Below, piece after piece: positions 26,669 through 35,240 of a stretch of 64,000 bases of DNA (positions within the stretch are counted from its first letter, which is position 1; each line of letters starts with the position of its first letter). This DNA comes from Mucilaginibacter robiniae. Its GTDB lineage: Bacteria > Bacteroidota > Bacteroidia > Sphingobacteriales > Sphingobacteriaceae. The DNA lies in assembly GCF_012849215.1 (NCBI RefSeq), contig NZ_CP051682.1, positions 310,001 through 374,000 of the forward strand, in the 5' to 3' direction. Below the pieces are notes generated by a model. It saw nothing but the letters and a program-made list of their open reading frames with translations, was not told the DNA's origin and searched no databases. The translations under genes and the position numbers were made by a program.

Positions 26669-26983
26669 ATGACCTTATCAAAACTTATTCCTGGAGAGGC
26701 TGGCTACATTAAAATTGATGACAACTTTCTCAATAAGGAAGCCAAAACTTTGCTTCGTGAAAACTTCAGCGAACACGATTTTGCATTTGTCAGAAAGCAT
26801 CATCGGCTGGAAAATTTCAGACATCCCGGCACGTACAACATTAGGCTATTCAACATTGGTCCGCACAATTTTACCATTCATAAATTCAAAGATGAATACT
26901 TTATCTTAGTGTATAACTCCCAGATACATTATCTATGTAATTGCAGAGATGGATTAGCAGAATGTATAGATTCCTTTATTTAA
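26669..26983 (+). CDS. Hypothetical protein
   Basis: A 104-residue soluble protein (MTLSKLIPGEAGYIKIDDNF...). No signal, membrane segment or known domain is recognised. It ends with a CNCRDGLAECIDSFI motif. A TAAATTTG box, matching the local -7 consensus, lies at 26641-26648, 20 bases before the ATG, although no TTG is at the right distance. It sits in a decayed accessory stretch, and its intact frame argues that it is still under selection or newly arrived. Confidence 0.5.
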   Translation: MTLSKLIPGEAGYIKIDDNFLNKEAKTLLRENFSEHDFAFVRKHHRLENFRHPGTYNIRLFNIGPHNFTIHKFKDEYFILVYNSQIHYLCNCRDGLAECIDSFI

Positions 26984-27006
26984 GAAATTAGCGTCAATAT
27001 AGCTCT

Positions 27007-27483
27007 ATGAATTTGTTCCCTAACCTAATCACTTATAAAGATTTACTTGCAAAACTTGAACACGACACACAAAGGTTTGTCAATGATTATAACACTTATG
27101 GTCTTTTGGATTGGTTTTTAACAGCAAATGCACTTCCTGAATGGATTTCAGGAAGTGATCTTGCTAGTGAGCAATTGAAACAGATTGCAAGAGACAAGAT
27201 ATTGATTATGAAAGGTCTAAATGGCCACAAGATCGACGATTCTAAATTAGAAACGGATATAGATGAGCAACTAAGATTGATAAGGCTAGTTTGTAATCAA
27301 GCAAAGCACAGCAAACCAAAGAAGGATATTCCCGTAATCAAAATGGCAAATCAATACTTTCCTTATACTTTTCCAATGAGATTTGGAGGAACAATTACTA
27401 TTGGAGAAAAAGAATTTGATGCGGCGGCAATAATTATTTCTGTAAAAGATTTTTGGGTTAATATAATTAAGAATAACGACTAG
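27007..27483 (+). CDS. Hypothetical protein with an N-x-x-K-H-type motif
   Basis: A 158-residue soluble protein starting 23 bases after the previous gene, so the two may form a pair. It is helix-rich in the first 105 residues, then has a beta-rich tail (PMRFGGTITIGEKEFDAA). The segment LIRLVCNQAKHSKPKK at about 91-106 recalls the '[AC]N-x-x-KH' motif of uncharacterised HEPN-like or defence-associated families, but the similarity is slight. I do not assign a function. The pairing with the 104-residue ORF could be tested as a toxin-antitoxin or antiphage module. Confidence 0.5.
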   Translation: MNLFPNLITYKDLLAKLEHDTQRFVNDYNTYGLLDWFLTANALPEWISGSDLASEQLKQIARDKILIMKGLNGHKIDDSKLETDIDEQLRLIRLVCNQAKHSKPKKDIPVIKMANQYFPYTFPMRFGGTITIGEKEFDAAAIIISVKDFWVNIIKNND

Positions 27484-27648
27484 CTGATTTGTTCTCATTA
27501 AACGAACGTTTTTTGAGACATAATATCGCCATTTATTTTTTTAGAATCCTGTCTCAGGATGATTAGGTAATGCTTTGACATTTCTCATAAATTCGTCTCA
27601 CAATTATTTCTTATCAATTAGTAATTTAGATGGATAATTGAGACTTAT

Positions 27649-28206
27649 ATGAAGATTGGATATGCTAGGGTGAGTACCACCGATCAAAACCTCGATATGC
27701 AACTGAATGCATTGCAACTAGCCGGTTGTGAGATCATCTATAAAGAAAAGCTGTCTGGTAAAAATGCTTTAAGACCTGAACTATAAAAAATGCTAGATCA
27801 TTCGCGGAAGGGCGATCAGGTGATTGTATGGAAGCTTGACCGCATTGGACGGTCTATGAAAGATTTAATACAAATCGTTGAACACCTAAAAAGTAGAGAA
27901 GTAGATTTTGTATCTCTACACAACCATATCGATACATCCACACCTACCGGACGTCTTACTGTTAATCTTTTTGCTGCCCTTGCGGAGTTCGAGCGTGAAA
28001 TTATTTTTGAACGAACCAAGGCTGGTTTAACTGCTGCTCGGTCAAGGGGTAAAGCTCCAGGCCGTAAGCCATGCTTATCTGAAGCTGCACAAAAAGCGGC
28101 AAAACAGGCATATAAGCTTTATACGAAAAACAATATGCCTGTGGAAGAAATTGCCTTAATTATGAAAATAAGTCGAGCAACTATATATCGCTATATAAAC
28201 CTTTAA
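27649..28206 (+). pseudogene. Serine recombinase (resolvase/invertase), interrupted by one TAA
   Basis: Full-length resolvase-family coding sequence. MKIGYARVSTTDQNLDMQLN carries the catalytic Ser9, and codon 46 is TAA (27784-27786) where relatives have Gln (PEL-[Q]-KML). The rest of the catalytic domain (VWKLDRIGRSMKDLI, AEFEREIIFERTKAGL) and the C-terminal helix-turn-helix (PVEEIALIMKISRATIYRYI) follow in the same frame. An ATG at 27790 could restart translation, but that product lacks the catalytic serine. So the enzyme is dead unless the stop is read through. A serine recombinase points to a former mobile element in this patch. Confidence 0.88.
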
Positions 28207-28219
28207 AGTATAAATTAAA

Positions 28220-28834
28220 ATGTACGGAGCAATGATTGTTGGTATTGAACCACCCAAATTTGAAGGTGCATACAGCATTTGGAAAGCAGCAGAAGTTTAT
28301 CGAGATGCAGCATCTTTACTATATAAAAGGATGCAAGCCACTATAGCCAGTTATGATTTACAATTTTTATTGGTACAACCTTGCATTGTATTAGAGGCAT
28401 TTTCTATTGAATTATATCTAAAATGTTTGTATCAGATTGAAAATAACAAACAAGCTAATAAAATTCATAATCTTAAAGATTTGTTTATATTGTTAACTGA
28501 TGTACGTAAAGAGCGTTTACGGCTCGTTTATGACACTATGTGTAAAAACAGTAATGATTTGAATTTTATTAGAAAGTCAATACCAGATATAAATATAGAA
28601 CTGGATTATATTTTAGAGTTGATGAGTCACACATTTCAAGAGTTCAGATACTCATACGATTCTAACATTAAGCTCAAAGGTTATTATTGCCTTGGTGAAT
28701 TCCAAGAAGCATTAAGAACTGTTATACTTGAATTAAATCCAGAATGGAAAATTTTAGTAGCTACTGGAAATATTGGCGAACATGATGCAGAGTTCAAGCA
28801 AGCTAATGAAAGTACAACAAAAATAATTTCCTAA
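28220..28834 (+). CDS. HEPN-like hypothetical protein
   Basis: A 204-residue all-alpha protein beginning 13 bases after the broken resolvase. The stretch CIVLEAFSIELYLKCLYQIE... followed by IHNLKDLFILLTD (about residues 50-90) matches the general pattern of HEPN domains (E-x-x-LK-x-x-L ... H-x-L-x-x-L). HEPN proteins are often RNases or partners in toxin-antitoxin and antiphage systems. A clear R-x4-6-H catalytic motif is not evident, so it may be non-catalytic. The rest has no recognised domain. The HEPN call is inference. Confidence 0.5.
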   Translation: MYGAMIVGIEPPKFEGAYSIWKAAEVYRDAASLLYKRMQATIASYDLQFLLVQPCIVLEAFSIELYLKCLYQIENNKQANKIHNLKDLFILLTDVRKERLRLVYDTMCKNSNDLNFIRKSIPDINIELDYILELMSHTFQEFRYSYDSNIKLKGYYCLGEFQEALRTVILELNPEWKILVATGNIGEHDAEFKQANESTTKIIS

Positions 28835-28893
28835 TTTATATGAAAGTATTAGTAGTCCTTTAATGCAACTCTGACCGGTTGCATTTTGGTAGC

Positions 28894-29067
28894 ATGGTAA
28901 ATCCCCTAATTGCTACCTGGTTGCATGGCAATCGCAATTACTCAGAAAGGTTAGAACTGCTTAGGCAATTACAACCCGGCACACTCACCCTGCTGATTCT
29001 CGAAAGTGGTTAGGATGAATACAATCAAAACTTACTGGCTGATGAATTATGCAATTGTTTCAGGTAA
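28894..29067 (+). pseudogene. Small gene with one in-frame TAG
   Basis: MVNPLIATWLHGNRNYSERL... runs to TAG at 29011-29013 and continues in frame as DEYNQNLLADELCNCFR to TAA at 29065. The 'WL-x-G-x-R-[ND]Y-x-x-x-x-x-L' opening resembles short Bacteroidota proteins seen in phage and conjugative contexts, but I cannot name a family. A CAG-to-TAG change fits. The remaining 225 bases to the tRNA hold nothing I can support. Confidence 0.4.
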
Positions 29068-29292
29068 ATCAGAATGCTTGGCAAATTGACATGTTGCCTA
29101 TTGATCCAACAAAGTTTTTAAAAGATTTATTGGATGAAACTGCAGCTGTACACTTTACTAATTTTTTTAACTTCGGAGCAGATTCGGAGCAAAATACTTT
29201 CAGTCAACTGGGAATAGCAATCAAAAAACGCCTTTAGAGCATTAAAAAGGGCATTTCTAAACTCTTGCGAGAAGAAATACCCTCTGTATAAG

Positions 29293-29376
29293 TACCCAGA
29301 GCCGGGGTCGAACCGGCACGGCCTTGCGGCCACAGGTGTTTGAGACCAGCGCGTCTACCGATTCCGCCATCTGGGC
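29293..29376 (-). tRNA. tRNA-Leu (anticodon CAA)
   Basis: An 84-nt class II tRNA on the minus strand. The acceptor is GCCCAGA/TCTGGGT (terminal G-U), the anticodon loop is CTCAAAC (anticodon CAA, reading UUG), the long variable arm is TGGCCGCAAGGCCG, and the T arm is GCCGG-TTCGACC-CCGGC. The anticodon stem CTGGT/ACCTG contains one T-T mismatch. CCA is not encoded. It borders a decaying accessory patch, as integration-site tRNAs often do. Confidence 0.94.
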
Positions 29377-29393
29377 CTGTCCTTACTTCTTCT

Positions 29394-29921
29394 TCAGAAG
29401 CGGGATGCAAATGTATTCAAACTCTCTTGAATTCGCAACAAATATTTTTTTCTGTAGTAAATATCTGCAACAGCATTCAAGCGGTTCTCTTTTGCTGTAT
29501 CATTAAGCTGTTCATAATCAGCAGTTAATTCATGTAGCTGTTGGTTTAAATTATCTTCTACCTCCAGCACTTCAGTACGTATTTGAGCCAGTTGTTCAGC
29601 ATCATCAGCCTCCATCAAGCGTTCATTCAGGTCCATCATCTCCATTAAAAAGTCGCTAGGTAGCTGGGGTTTGGCACCTTCATTCACTAAATCATGCTGC
29701 TTTAAAATATACTCCAGTCGTTTAGCAGGGTCAGAAAGCGTCTGAAAAGCTTTATTGTTGATGGTTGATATTTCCAGTATTTCCTGCTGCTTGCTTTCAT
29801 CTTCGTTAGCAAAAAAATCAGGATGGTACTGTTTACTCAAAGCATAAAACTGCTTTTTCAAAGCTGCCGTATCCGGGTTAAAGGATTCAGGTATATTGTA
29901 GAATTCAAAATAGTTAATCAT
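29394..29921 (-). CDS. hscB: Fe-S assembly co-chaperone HscB
   Basis: A 175-residue J-protein. The N-terminal J domain carries HPD at 33-35 (KQYHPDFF), and the C-terminal three-helix domain (about 95-170) is the HscB oligomerisation and IscU-binding part. HscB delivers the scaffold IscU with its nascent cluster to the Hsp70 HscA and stimulates its ATPase. No isc or sufgene is adjacent, so it stands alone. Length matches the family (about 170-175). It ends 17 bases from tRNA-Leu on the same strand. Confidence 0.9.
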   Translation of the reverse strand: MINYFEFYNIPESFNPDTAALKKQFYALSKQYHPDFFANEDESKQQEILEISTINNKAFQTLSDPAKRLEYILKQHDLVNEGAKPQLPSDFLMEMMDLNERLMEADDAEQLAQIRTEVLEVEDNLNQQLHELTADYEQLNDTAKENRLNAVADIYYRKKYLLRIQESLNTFASRF

Positions 29922-30178
29922 GATATAGTATTCGATAGCAGATTACTTGCTGTCAATGATATGTTTATATAAACCAATAACAGCAAAGGTAATACTATGT
30001 GTGCTATAATTAGGATTACCTGTAAAGCTGAATTTAAAGTGTTAGGCAGGCACTGTTCATTACCTAAGCTTATTTTATACTATTCCTGCCTGTACCGGCG
30101 TTAAGCAGAAAGTTCGGGTAACATGAATTTTTAATTTGTTAAAAAACTTCATCTTTGCCCTTATAATATATTCCGATC

Positions 30179-30958
30179 ATGACGTTGTTTGAACAAATAC
30201 AGCGCAAGCCTTTTTTCATTTTAGGGCCTTGCGTAATGGAAAACCAAGAATTACTGTACCAGGTTGCCGAGCAGGTTGCCCGAGTTGGCGAGCAGTACCA
30301 GGTGCCGGTAGTTTTCAAATCCTCGTTTGATAAGGCCAATCGTACTTCCATTCACTCCTACCGCGGGCCAGGTTTGGAAAAAGGTTTAGAAATGTTGCAG
30401 AAAGTAAAAGATCGATTTAACCTGCCACTAGTTACTGATATTCATGAAAGCCATCAGGCAGCTGTAGCCGGCCAGGTGGTTGATATTTTACAGATACCGG
30501 CTTTTCTATGTCGTCAAACCGATTTGTTGGTAGCTGCGGCGCAAACCGGCAAGATTGTAAATGTGAAGAAAGCACAGTTTCTATCCGGGCAGGATATGTT
30601 TTACCCGGCACAGAAAGTGGTAGAAGCCGAAAACCAGCAAGTTATTTTAACCGAGCGGGGCAATATGTATGGCTATAACAATTTAGCTGTCGACTTCCGC
30701 AATATTCATGATATGAAAAGCTTTGGCTATCCGGTATGTATGGATTGCACGCATTCGGTACAGCGGCCAGGTGGTGCAGGCGGAAAAACCGGAGGTGATC
30801 GTACTTTTGTACCTATGATGGCTTTAGCGGCTAAAGCCTTTGGTGCTGATGGCTACTTTATGGAAATTCATCCAGACCCAGATCATGCCCTAAGTGATGG
30901 CCCGAACATGGTTAAACTACAGGATTTGGATAAAGTAATTGCCCCATTGGTTAGTTAG
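30179..30958 (+). CDS. kdsA: 3-deoxy-8-phosphooctulonate synthase (Kdo-8-P synthase)
   Basis: A 259-residue cytoplasmic aldolase condensing phosphoenolpyruvate with D-arabinose-5-phosphate, the first committed step of Kdo for lipopolysaccharide. Family motifs are FKSSFDKANRTSIHSYRGPG, NVKKAQFLSGQDM, TERGNMYGYNNLAVD and DCTHSVQRPGG. The last has Cys at the position occupied by a metal ligand in metal-dependent enzymes, but the NVKKAQF segment has Asn-free spacing that should be checked before calling the class. It is followed after 3 bases by kdsD, which makes its substrate, so the two form an operon. A near-consensus -7 (CATCTTTG) lies at about 30149-30156. Confidence 0.95.
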   Translation: MTLFEQIQRKPFFILGPCVMENQELLYQVAEQVARVGEQYQVPVVFKSSFDKANRTSIHSYRGPGLEKGLEMLQKVKDRFNLPLVTDIHESHQAAVAGQVVDILQIPAFLCRQTDLLVAAAQTGKIVNVKKAQFLSGQDMFYPAQKVVEAENQQVILTERGNMYGYNNLAVDFRNIHDMKSFGYPVCMDCTHSVQRPGGAGGKTGGDRTFVPMMALAAKAFGADGYFMEIHPDPDHALSDGPNMVKLQDLDKVIAPLVS

Positions 30959-30961
30959 TAT

Positions 30962-31897
30962 ATGACAGCTATTGCACAGCGTGTATTTACTACCGAAATT
31001 GCTGCTCTTCAGGAAGTATGTCAACTAATTGATGAACAGTTTACAGCAGCCGTAAATGCCATATTACAAACCAAAGGCAAACTGGTTATTACCGGTGCCG
31101 GCAAATCGGGGCTAATTGGTAAAAAGATAGCAGCTACCTTAGCCAGTACAGGTACTTCCAGCTTTTTCATGCACCCCACAGAGGCTTTTCATGGTGATTT
31201 AGGCATGATCGGCAAAAATGATATTTTGATCCTCATTTCTTATTCGGGCGAAACTGACGAAGTAATCAAGCTCATTCCATTCTTGAAATGGAATCAGAAC
31301 ACGACTATCAGCATCACAGGTAATCCGGCATCTACCATAGCAAAAAACACGCATCATCATTTGAATGTGCACATTACTCACGAAGCCTGTCCATTGCAAC
31401 TGGCGCCTACTTCATCCACTACAGCCACTTTGGTGATGGGCGATGCACTTGCCGTAGCTTTAATGGAGGCTCGACAGTTTCAACCTTCCGATTTTGCCAG
31501 GTTTCATCCTGGAGGCAGCTTAGGCCGTAAATTGTTGATAAAGGTTAAAGACTTGATGCGGACAGAAGAGCTTCCTTTTGTCAGTCGGGATATTTCATTT
31601 ACTGAATTACTATTGCGTATGTCGGAAGGCAGATTGGGTATGGTGATTGTAGGCCAGCCTGATGATGTACAAGGCATTATTACGGATGGTGATTTGCGGC
31701 GAGCATTATTGCGTAATCCCGATACGCAAACATTGCAGGTTACTGATATGATTACGCATCATCCGGTCATTATTCATGAAGACCAGTTTATACATGAAGC
31801 AGAAGAGTTGATGATGAACAAGAAGATAACCACCATTTTGGTGAGTTCATCAAATGATCAATGCATCAAAGGTATCTACCAAATCTACACCCGATAG
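30962..31897 (+). CDS. kdsD: Arabinose-5-phosphate isomerase (KpsF/GutQ/KdsD type)
   Basis: A 311-residue protein. It has an N-terminal SIS sugar-isomerase domain (about 35-170, VITGAGKSGLIGKKIAATLA and the catalytic region SSFFMHPTEAFHGDLGMI) and two C-terminal CBS domains (about 195-310) that may bind regulators. It converts D-ribulose-5-phosphate to D-arabinose-5-phosphate, feeding kdsA, which lies 3 bases upstream. Length and domain order match KdsD. Confidence 0.94.
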   Translation: MTAIAQRVFTTEIAALQEVCQLIDEQFTAAVNAILQTKGKLVITGAGKSGLIGKKIAATLASTGTSSFFMHPTEAFHGDLGMIGKNDILILISYSGETDEVIKLIPFLKWNQNTTISITGNPASTIAKNTHHHLNVHITHEACPLQLAPTSSTTATLVMGDALAVALMEARQFQPSDFARFHPGGSLGRKLLIKVKDLMRTEELPFVSRDISFTELLLRMSEGRLGMVIVGQPDDVQGIITDGDLRRALLRNPDTQTLQVTDMITHHPVIIHEDQFIHEAEELMMNKKITTILVSSSNDQCIKGIYQIYTR

Positions 31898-31975
31898 CTA
31901 TAGCAAGTACTATAACAAGATCAACAATAGTATCATGTATGTGTTAGTCATCTCAAGCAACTAATACATATTACG

Positions 31976-32320
31976 ATGAACAAATTAGATGATCAGGAAC
32001 AAAAAGAAGTATATACTGACTTTAAACACCTAGTTAACATGCCGGCCTCGGCTTTAGAAAAGTGGCTGCAAACTGATGAATCAAAAGAAGTAGGCTGGGA
32101 TAGCGGTGATGGTGAATCTATCGGGCATAAATCCGGCAAAAAGATTATCGAGATTCTTCACAAAAAGAAAGACGAACTCACCGATGATGATTACAAGCAC
32201 ATGCAAAAAGTAGTGGGCTACATCAAACGGCATTCTGCACAACAGCCCGATGGCGATTTGGCCCATACCCATTGGAGCTATTCATTGAAGAACTGGGGCC
32301 ATGATTACGCCAAAAAATAA
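31976..32320 (+). CDS. DUF3140-family protein
   Basis: A 114-residue acidic, helix-rich soluble protein. The pattern VNMPASALEKWLQTDESKEVGW followed by SIGHKSGKKIIEILHKKKDELTDDD and HMQKVVGYIKRH is that of DUF3140, a family found in many bacteria and often near stress genes; its function is unknown. It stands alone between kdsD and a dehydrogenase gene and is followed by a long hairpin. Confidence 0.85.
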   Translation: MNKLDDQEQKEVYTDFKHLVNMPASALEKWLQTDESKEVGWDSGDGESIGHKSGKKIIEILHKKKDELTDDDYKHMQKVVGYIKRHSAQQPDGDLAHTHWSYSLKNWGHDYAKK

Positions 32321-32331
32321 AGACCTTTTTC

Positions 32332-32381
32332 AAATACCAGGATCAACCACCTAAGTAACTCAGTAGTTGATCCTGGTATTT
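32332..32381 (+). terminator. Long hairpin after the DUF3140 gene
   Basis: A perfect 16-bp stem, AAATACCAGGATCAAC and its complement, with an 18-base loop, starting 12 bases after the stop. The flanking T/A runs fit an intrinsic terminator, possibly working both ways. A second, weaker 9-bp hairpin (AGCACTCTT/AAGAGTGCT) follows at 32409-32445. Confidence 0.7.
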
Positions 32382-32542
32382 AAAGCACTTAGATACCTGT
32401 ATTTCTATAGCACTCTTGCTCATCACAAAGTCGATTAAGAGTGCTTTACTACCTTCCGCCCAATAAAACATTACCTCCATTTTACAAGCCTTCTCAATCC
32501 ATTTAGATGCCTGTTTGTATTTCTATTTTAACAAATATATTT

Positions 32543-33910
32543 ATGAGCATTGCATCTATCAATCCGGCTAACGGTGAAACTATAAAAACCTATGAGGCGC
32601 ACAACGACGATCAGGTAACCGGTAAAATTGAACAAACTCACAATGCCTGGCTGAAGTGGAAGTTAACTACAGCGGAGGAACGCTCTACCCTACTTAACCA
32701 AATGGCCCGAGTGCTGAATAACCGCAAACAGGAATTGGCAAAGCTAATGGCTGTAGAGATGGGCAAACCTGTTGCACAAGGTATAAGCGAGATTGAAAAG
32801 TGTGCATCGGTATGCGAATACTATGCAGAACATGCTGCCAGCCATCTGCAAAACCAAATTATCGAAACAGAAGCGCAAAAGAGTTATGTTAGCTTTCAAC
32901 CCATAGGCGTAGTGCTGGCTATTATGCCCTGGAACTTTCCTTTCTGGCAAGTATTCCGCTTTTTAGCTCCTGCTTTAGCTGCGGGAAATTGTGGCGTGCT
33001 GAAGCATGCCTCTAATGTACCTGGTTGTGCATTGGCTATTGAAGAGATTGTACAGCAAGCAGGCTTTCCGGAACACGTGTTTCAAACCTTATTGGTAGGT
33101 AGCGATAAGGTGGATGCCATTATTGAAAACCCCTACATTAAAGCGGTTACTATAACCGGCAGCACGCAGGCGGGTATGAAGGTTGCGCAAAAAGCCGGAT
33201 CACTAATCAAAAAAACTGTATTGGAATTAGGTGGTAGCGACCCCTACCTTATTCTGGAAGATGCCGACTTGGAGCTGGCAGCTACCACTTGTACTGACAG
33301 CCGGTTAATTAACAGTGGCCAGAGCTGTATTGCAGCCAAACGCTTTATTGTGGTGAAAGAAGTAGCTGAGAAGTTCACCCAATTAATGCTGGCTAAAATG
33401 AAGGTTAAAGTTATGGGCGATCCATTAAGTGAACAGACAGAAGTTGGGCCACAAGCCCGTATTGATTTGCGTGATGATTTACACCAGCAGGTGCAAGCTT
33501 CCATCGAGAAAGGTGCTCAGTGTTTATTGGGAGGTGAAGTACCCGAAGGCACCAACGCTTTCTACCCACCCACTATTCTAACTCAGGTAAAAAAGGGTAT
33601 GCCAGCTTTTGATGAAGAGTTGTTTGGCCCGGTGGCTTCCATTATTGAAGTGGCTGATGAAGCTGAAGCTTTAGCAGTAGCCAACAACAGCGTGTTTGGT
33701 TTAGGCTCTGCTGTGTTCACGCAAGATTTAGAACGAGGTCAGCGTATAGCTGAAACAGGATTAGAAGCAGGTTCATGCTTTGTAAACTCACTGGTAAAAT
33801 CAGATCCACGTTTACCATTTGGAGGCATCAAAGAATCAGGTTTTGGCCGTGAATTAGGCTTGTTTGGGATTCATGAATTTGTAAATATCAAAACAGTATA
33901 TATCCGATAG
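32543..33910 (+). CDS. NAD(P)-dependent succinate-semialdehyde dehydrogenase-type aldehyde dehydrogenase
   Basis: A 455-residue aldehyde dehydrogenase of the superfamily branch that oxidises succinate semialdehyde to succinate. It has MPWNFPFWQVFRFLAPALAA (cofactor-binding start), VLELGGSDPYLIL with the general-base Glu, the catalytic Cys in INSGQSCIAAKR, and the C-terminal FGGIKESGFGRELG. I start at MSIASINPANGE; an in-frame ATG 12 codons upstream gives a non-family extension. It is a single-gene unit. The precise aldehyde is inferred from family likeness only. Confidence 0.88.
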   Translation: MSIASINPANGETIKTYEAHNDDQVTGKIEQTHNAWLKWKLTTAEERSTLLNQMARVLNNRKQELAKLMAVEMGKPVAQGISEIEKCASVCEYYAEHAASHLQNQIIETEAQKSYVSFQPIGVVLAIMPWNFPFWQVFRFLAPALAAGNCGVLKHASNVPGCALAIEEIVQQAGFPEHVFQTLLVGSDKVDAIIENPYIKAVTITGSTQAGMKVAQKAGSLIKKTVLELGGSDPYLILEDADLELAATTCTDSRLINSGQSCIAAKRFIVVKEVAEKFTQLMLAKMKVKVMGDPLSEQTEVGPQARIDLRDDLHQQVQASIEKGAQCLLGGEVPEGTNAFYPPTILTQVKKGMPAFDEELFGPVASIIEVADEAEALAVANNSVFGLGSAVFTQDLERGQRIAETGLEAGSCFVNSLVKSDPRLPFGGIKESGFGRELGLFGIHEFVNIKTVYIR

Positions 33911-34075
33911 TCCATTTATGGTTCGCTAATTCACATCTACATCAAAGCTTTATATTAAAAGTATAAAACTCTGATTATAAATTTTAATTAACTTATAGTT
34001 AATTAAAGAAATCCTTCTATAATAATGTTTTACCTTAGGCTGACTGTGCTTTTTCAAGCTTAAATGCAGAAAGTT

Positions 34076-34083
34076 TATCTTTG
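34076..34083 (+). promoter_or_regulatory. -7 box of mnmA
   Basis: TATCTTTG, an exact TAnnTTTG match, ends 7 bases before the ATG at 34091. Transcription would start at or just before the start codon, giving a leaderless or nearly leaderless mRNA. It also rules out the upstream ATG at 34064. The -33 position has TTTT rather than TTG. Confidence 0.6.
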
Positions 34084-34090
34084 CAAAAGT

Positions 34091-35179
34091 ATGAGCAAGC
34101 ACGGTAGAATATTAGTAGCCATGAGTGGTGGAGTTGACAGTTCGGTAGCAGCTATCATGTTACATGAACAGGGCTATGAAGTAATTGGCTTAACCATGAA
34201 AACCTGGGACTATGCTTCATCAGGCACTAGCTCAAAAGAAACCGGTTGCTGCAGTTTAGATAGCATTAACGATGCGCGTGCTTTAGCTGTTGGCTATGGC
34301 TTTCCTCATTATATTTTAGATATCCGTAATGAATTTGGCAATTATGTAATTGACAATTTTGTGGATGAATATCTGGCTGGCCGTACCCCTAACCCATGTG
34401 TATTGTGCAATACGCATATCAAATGGGATGCTTTATTGAAGCGTGCAGATAAATTGGATTGTGAATTTATAGCTACCGGGCATTATGCCAACATCCGCCT
34501 GCAGGATAATGGTCGTTACGTGGTATCTAAAGGACGTGACGAAAACAAAGATCAATCATATGTACTTTGGGGAGTATCTCAGCAAAACTTGGCCCGTACC
34601 CATTTTCCATTAGGTAGTTTTACTAAAGCCGAAATCAGACAAATGGCACTTGACATGGGTCAGGCTGAAATAGCTGGCAAAAGCGAAAGCTATGAGATCT
34701 GTTTTGTTCCTGATAATGACTATCGCTCCTTTTTACGCCATAAAGTAACTGACTTAGATGAACGTGTATCGGGCGGTAACTTTGTTTTGTCTGATGGAAC
34801 AGTTGTAGGTCGGCACCAAGGTTATCCATTTTATACTATCGGTCAGCGTAAAGGCTTGGGCATTGCATTAGGTCAGCCTATGTTTGTTACGCAAATCAAC
34901 CCGACCGACAATACCGTAGTGCTAGGCACGAGTGAAGAACTACAACGTAAACAAGCTTGGGTGCGTAACTTAAATCTGGTTAAGTACGAAAGCATTACGG
35001 AGCCTATACAAGCCGTAACCAAAATACGTTATAAAGATGCCGGTGCAGAAAGTACCATCGTACAAATGGGCGAGCATATGAAGGTTGATTTTCACCATCA
35101 GGTATCGGGCATAGCTCCCGGCCAATCTGCTGTATTTTATGAGGGTAATGATCTATTAGGTGGTGGCTTTTTAATGTAA
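34091..35179 (+). CDS. mnmA: tRNA-specific 2-thiouridylase MnmA
   Basis: A 362-residue enzyme that sulfurates U34 of tRNA Lys, Glu and Gln using ATP and a persulfide donor. It has the PP-loop ILVAMSGGVDSS near the N-terminus, the first catalytic Cys in TPNPCVLCN, a second in SYEICFVPD, a central GQRKGLG segment, and the C-terminal beta-barrel with the SAVFYEGNDLLGGG ending. The start is set by the promoter box overlapping the earlier ATG. It is a monocistronic gene ending before a perfect palindrome. Confidence 0.95.
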   Translation: MSKHGRILVAMSGGVDSSVAAIMLHEQGYEVIGLTMKTWDYASSGTSSKETGCCSLDSINDARALAVGYGFPHYILDIRNEFGNYVIDNFVDEYLAGRTPNPCVLCNTHIKWDALLKRADKLDCEFIATGHYANIRLQDNGRYVVSKGRDENKDQSYVLWGVSQQNLARTHFPLGSFTKAEIRQMALDMGQAEIAGKSESYEICFVPDNDYRSFLRHKVTDLDERVSGGNFVLSDGTVVGRHQGYPFYTIGQRKGLGIALGQPMFVTQINPTDNTVVLGTSEELQRKQAWVRNLNLVKYESITEPIQAVTKIRYKDAGAESTIVQMGEHMKVDFHHQVSGIAPGQSAVFYEGNDLLGGGFLM

Positions 35180-35240
35180 TACTGAGAAGATTTCTACCTT
35201 CAGCCTCCTGAACAATTCTTATACATTCGTGTTGAAAAGA

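Noticed and set aside
27790..28206. A shorter functional resolvase starting at the second ATG
   Set aside because: It would lack the catalytic serine of the YARVST motif, so it could not recombine DNA.
26318..29067. Genuine stop-codon recoding to glutamine
   Set aside because: TAA as well as TAG would have to be recoded, core genes here use both as normal stops, and gene decay explains the data more simply.
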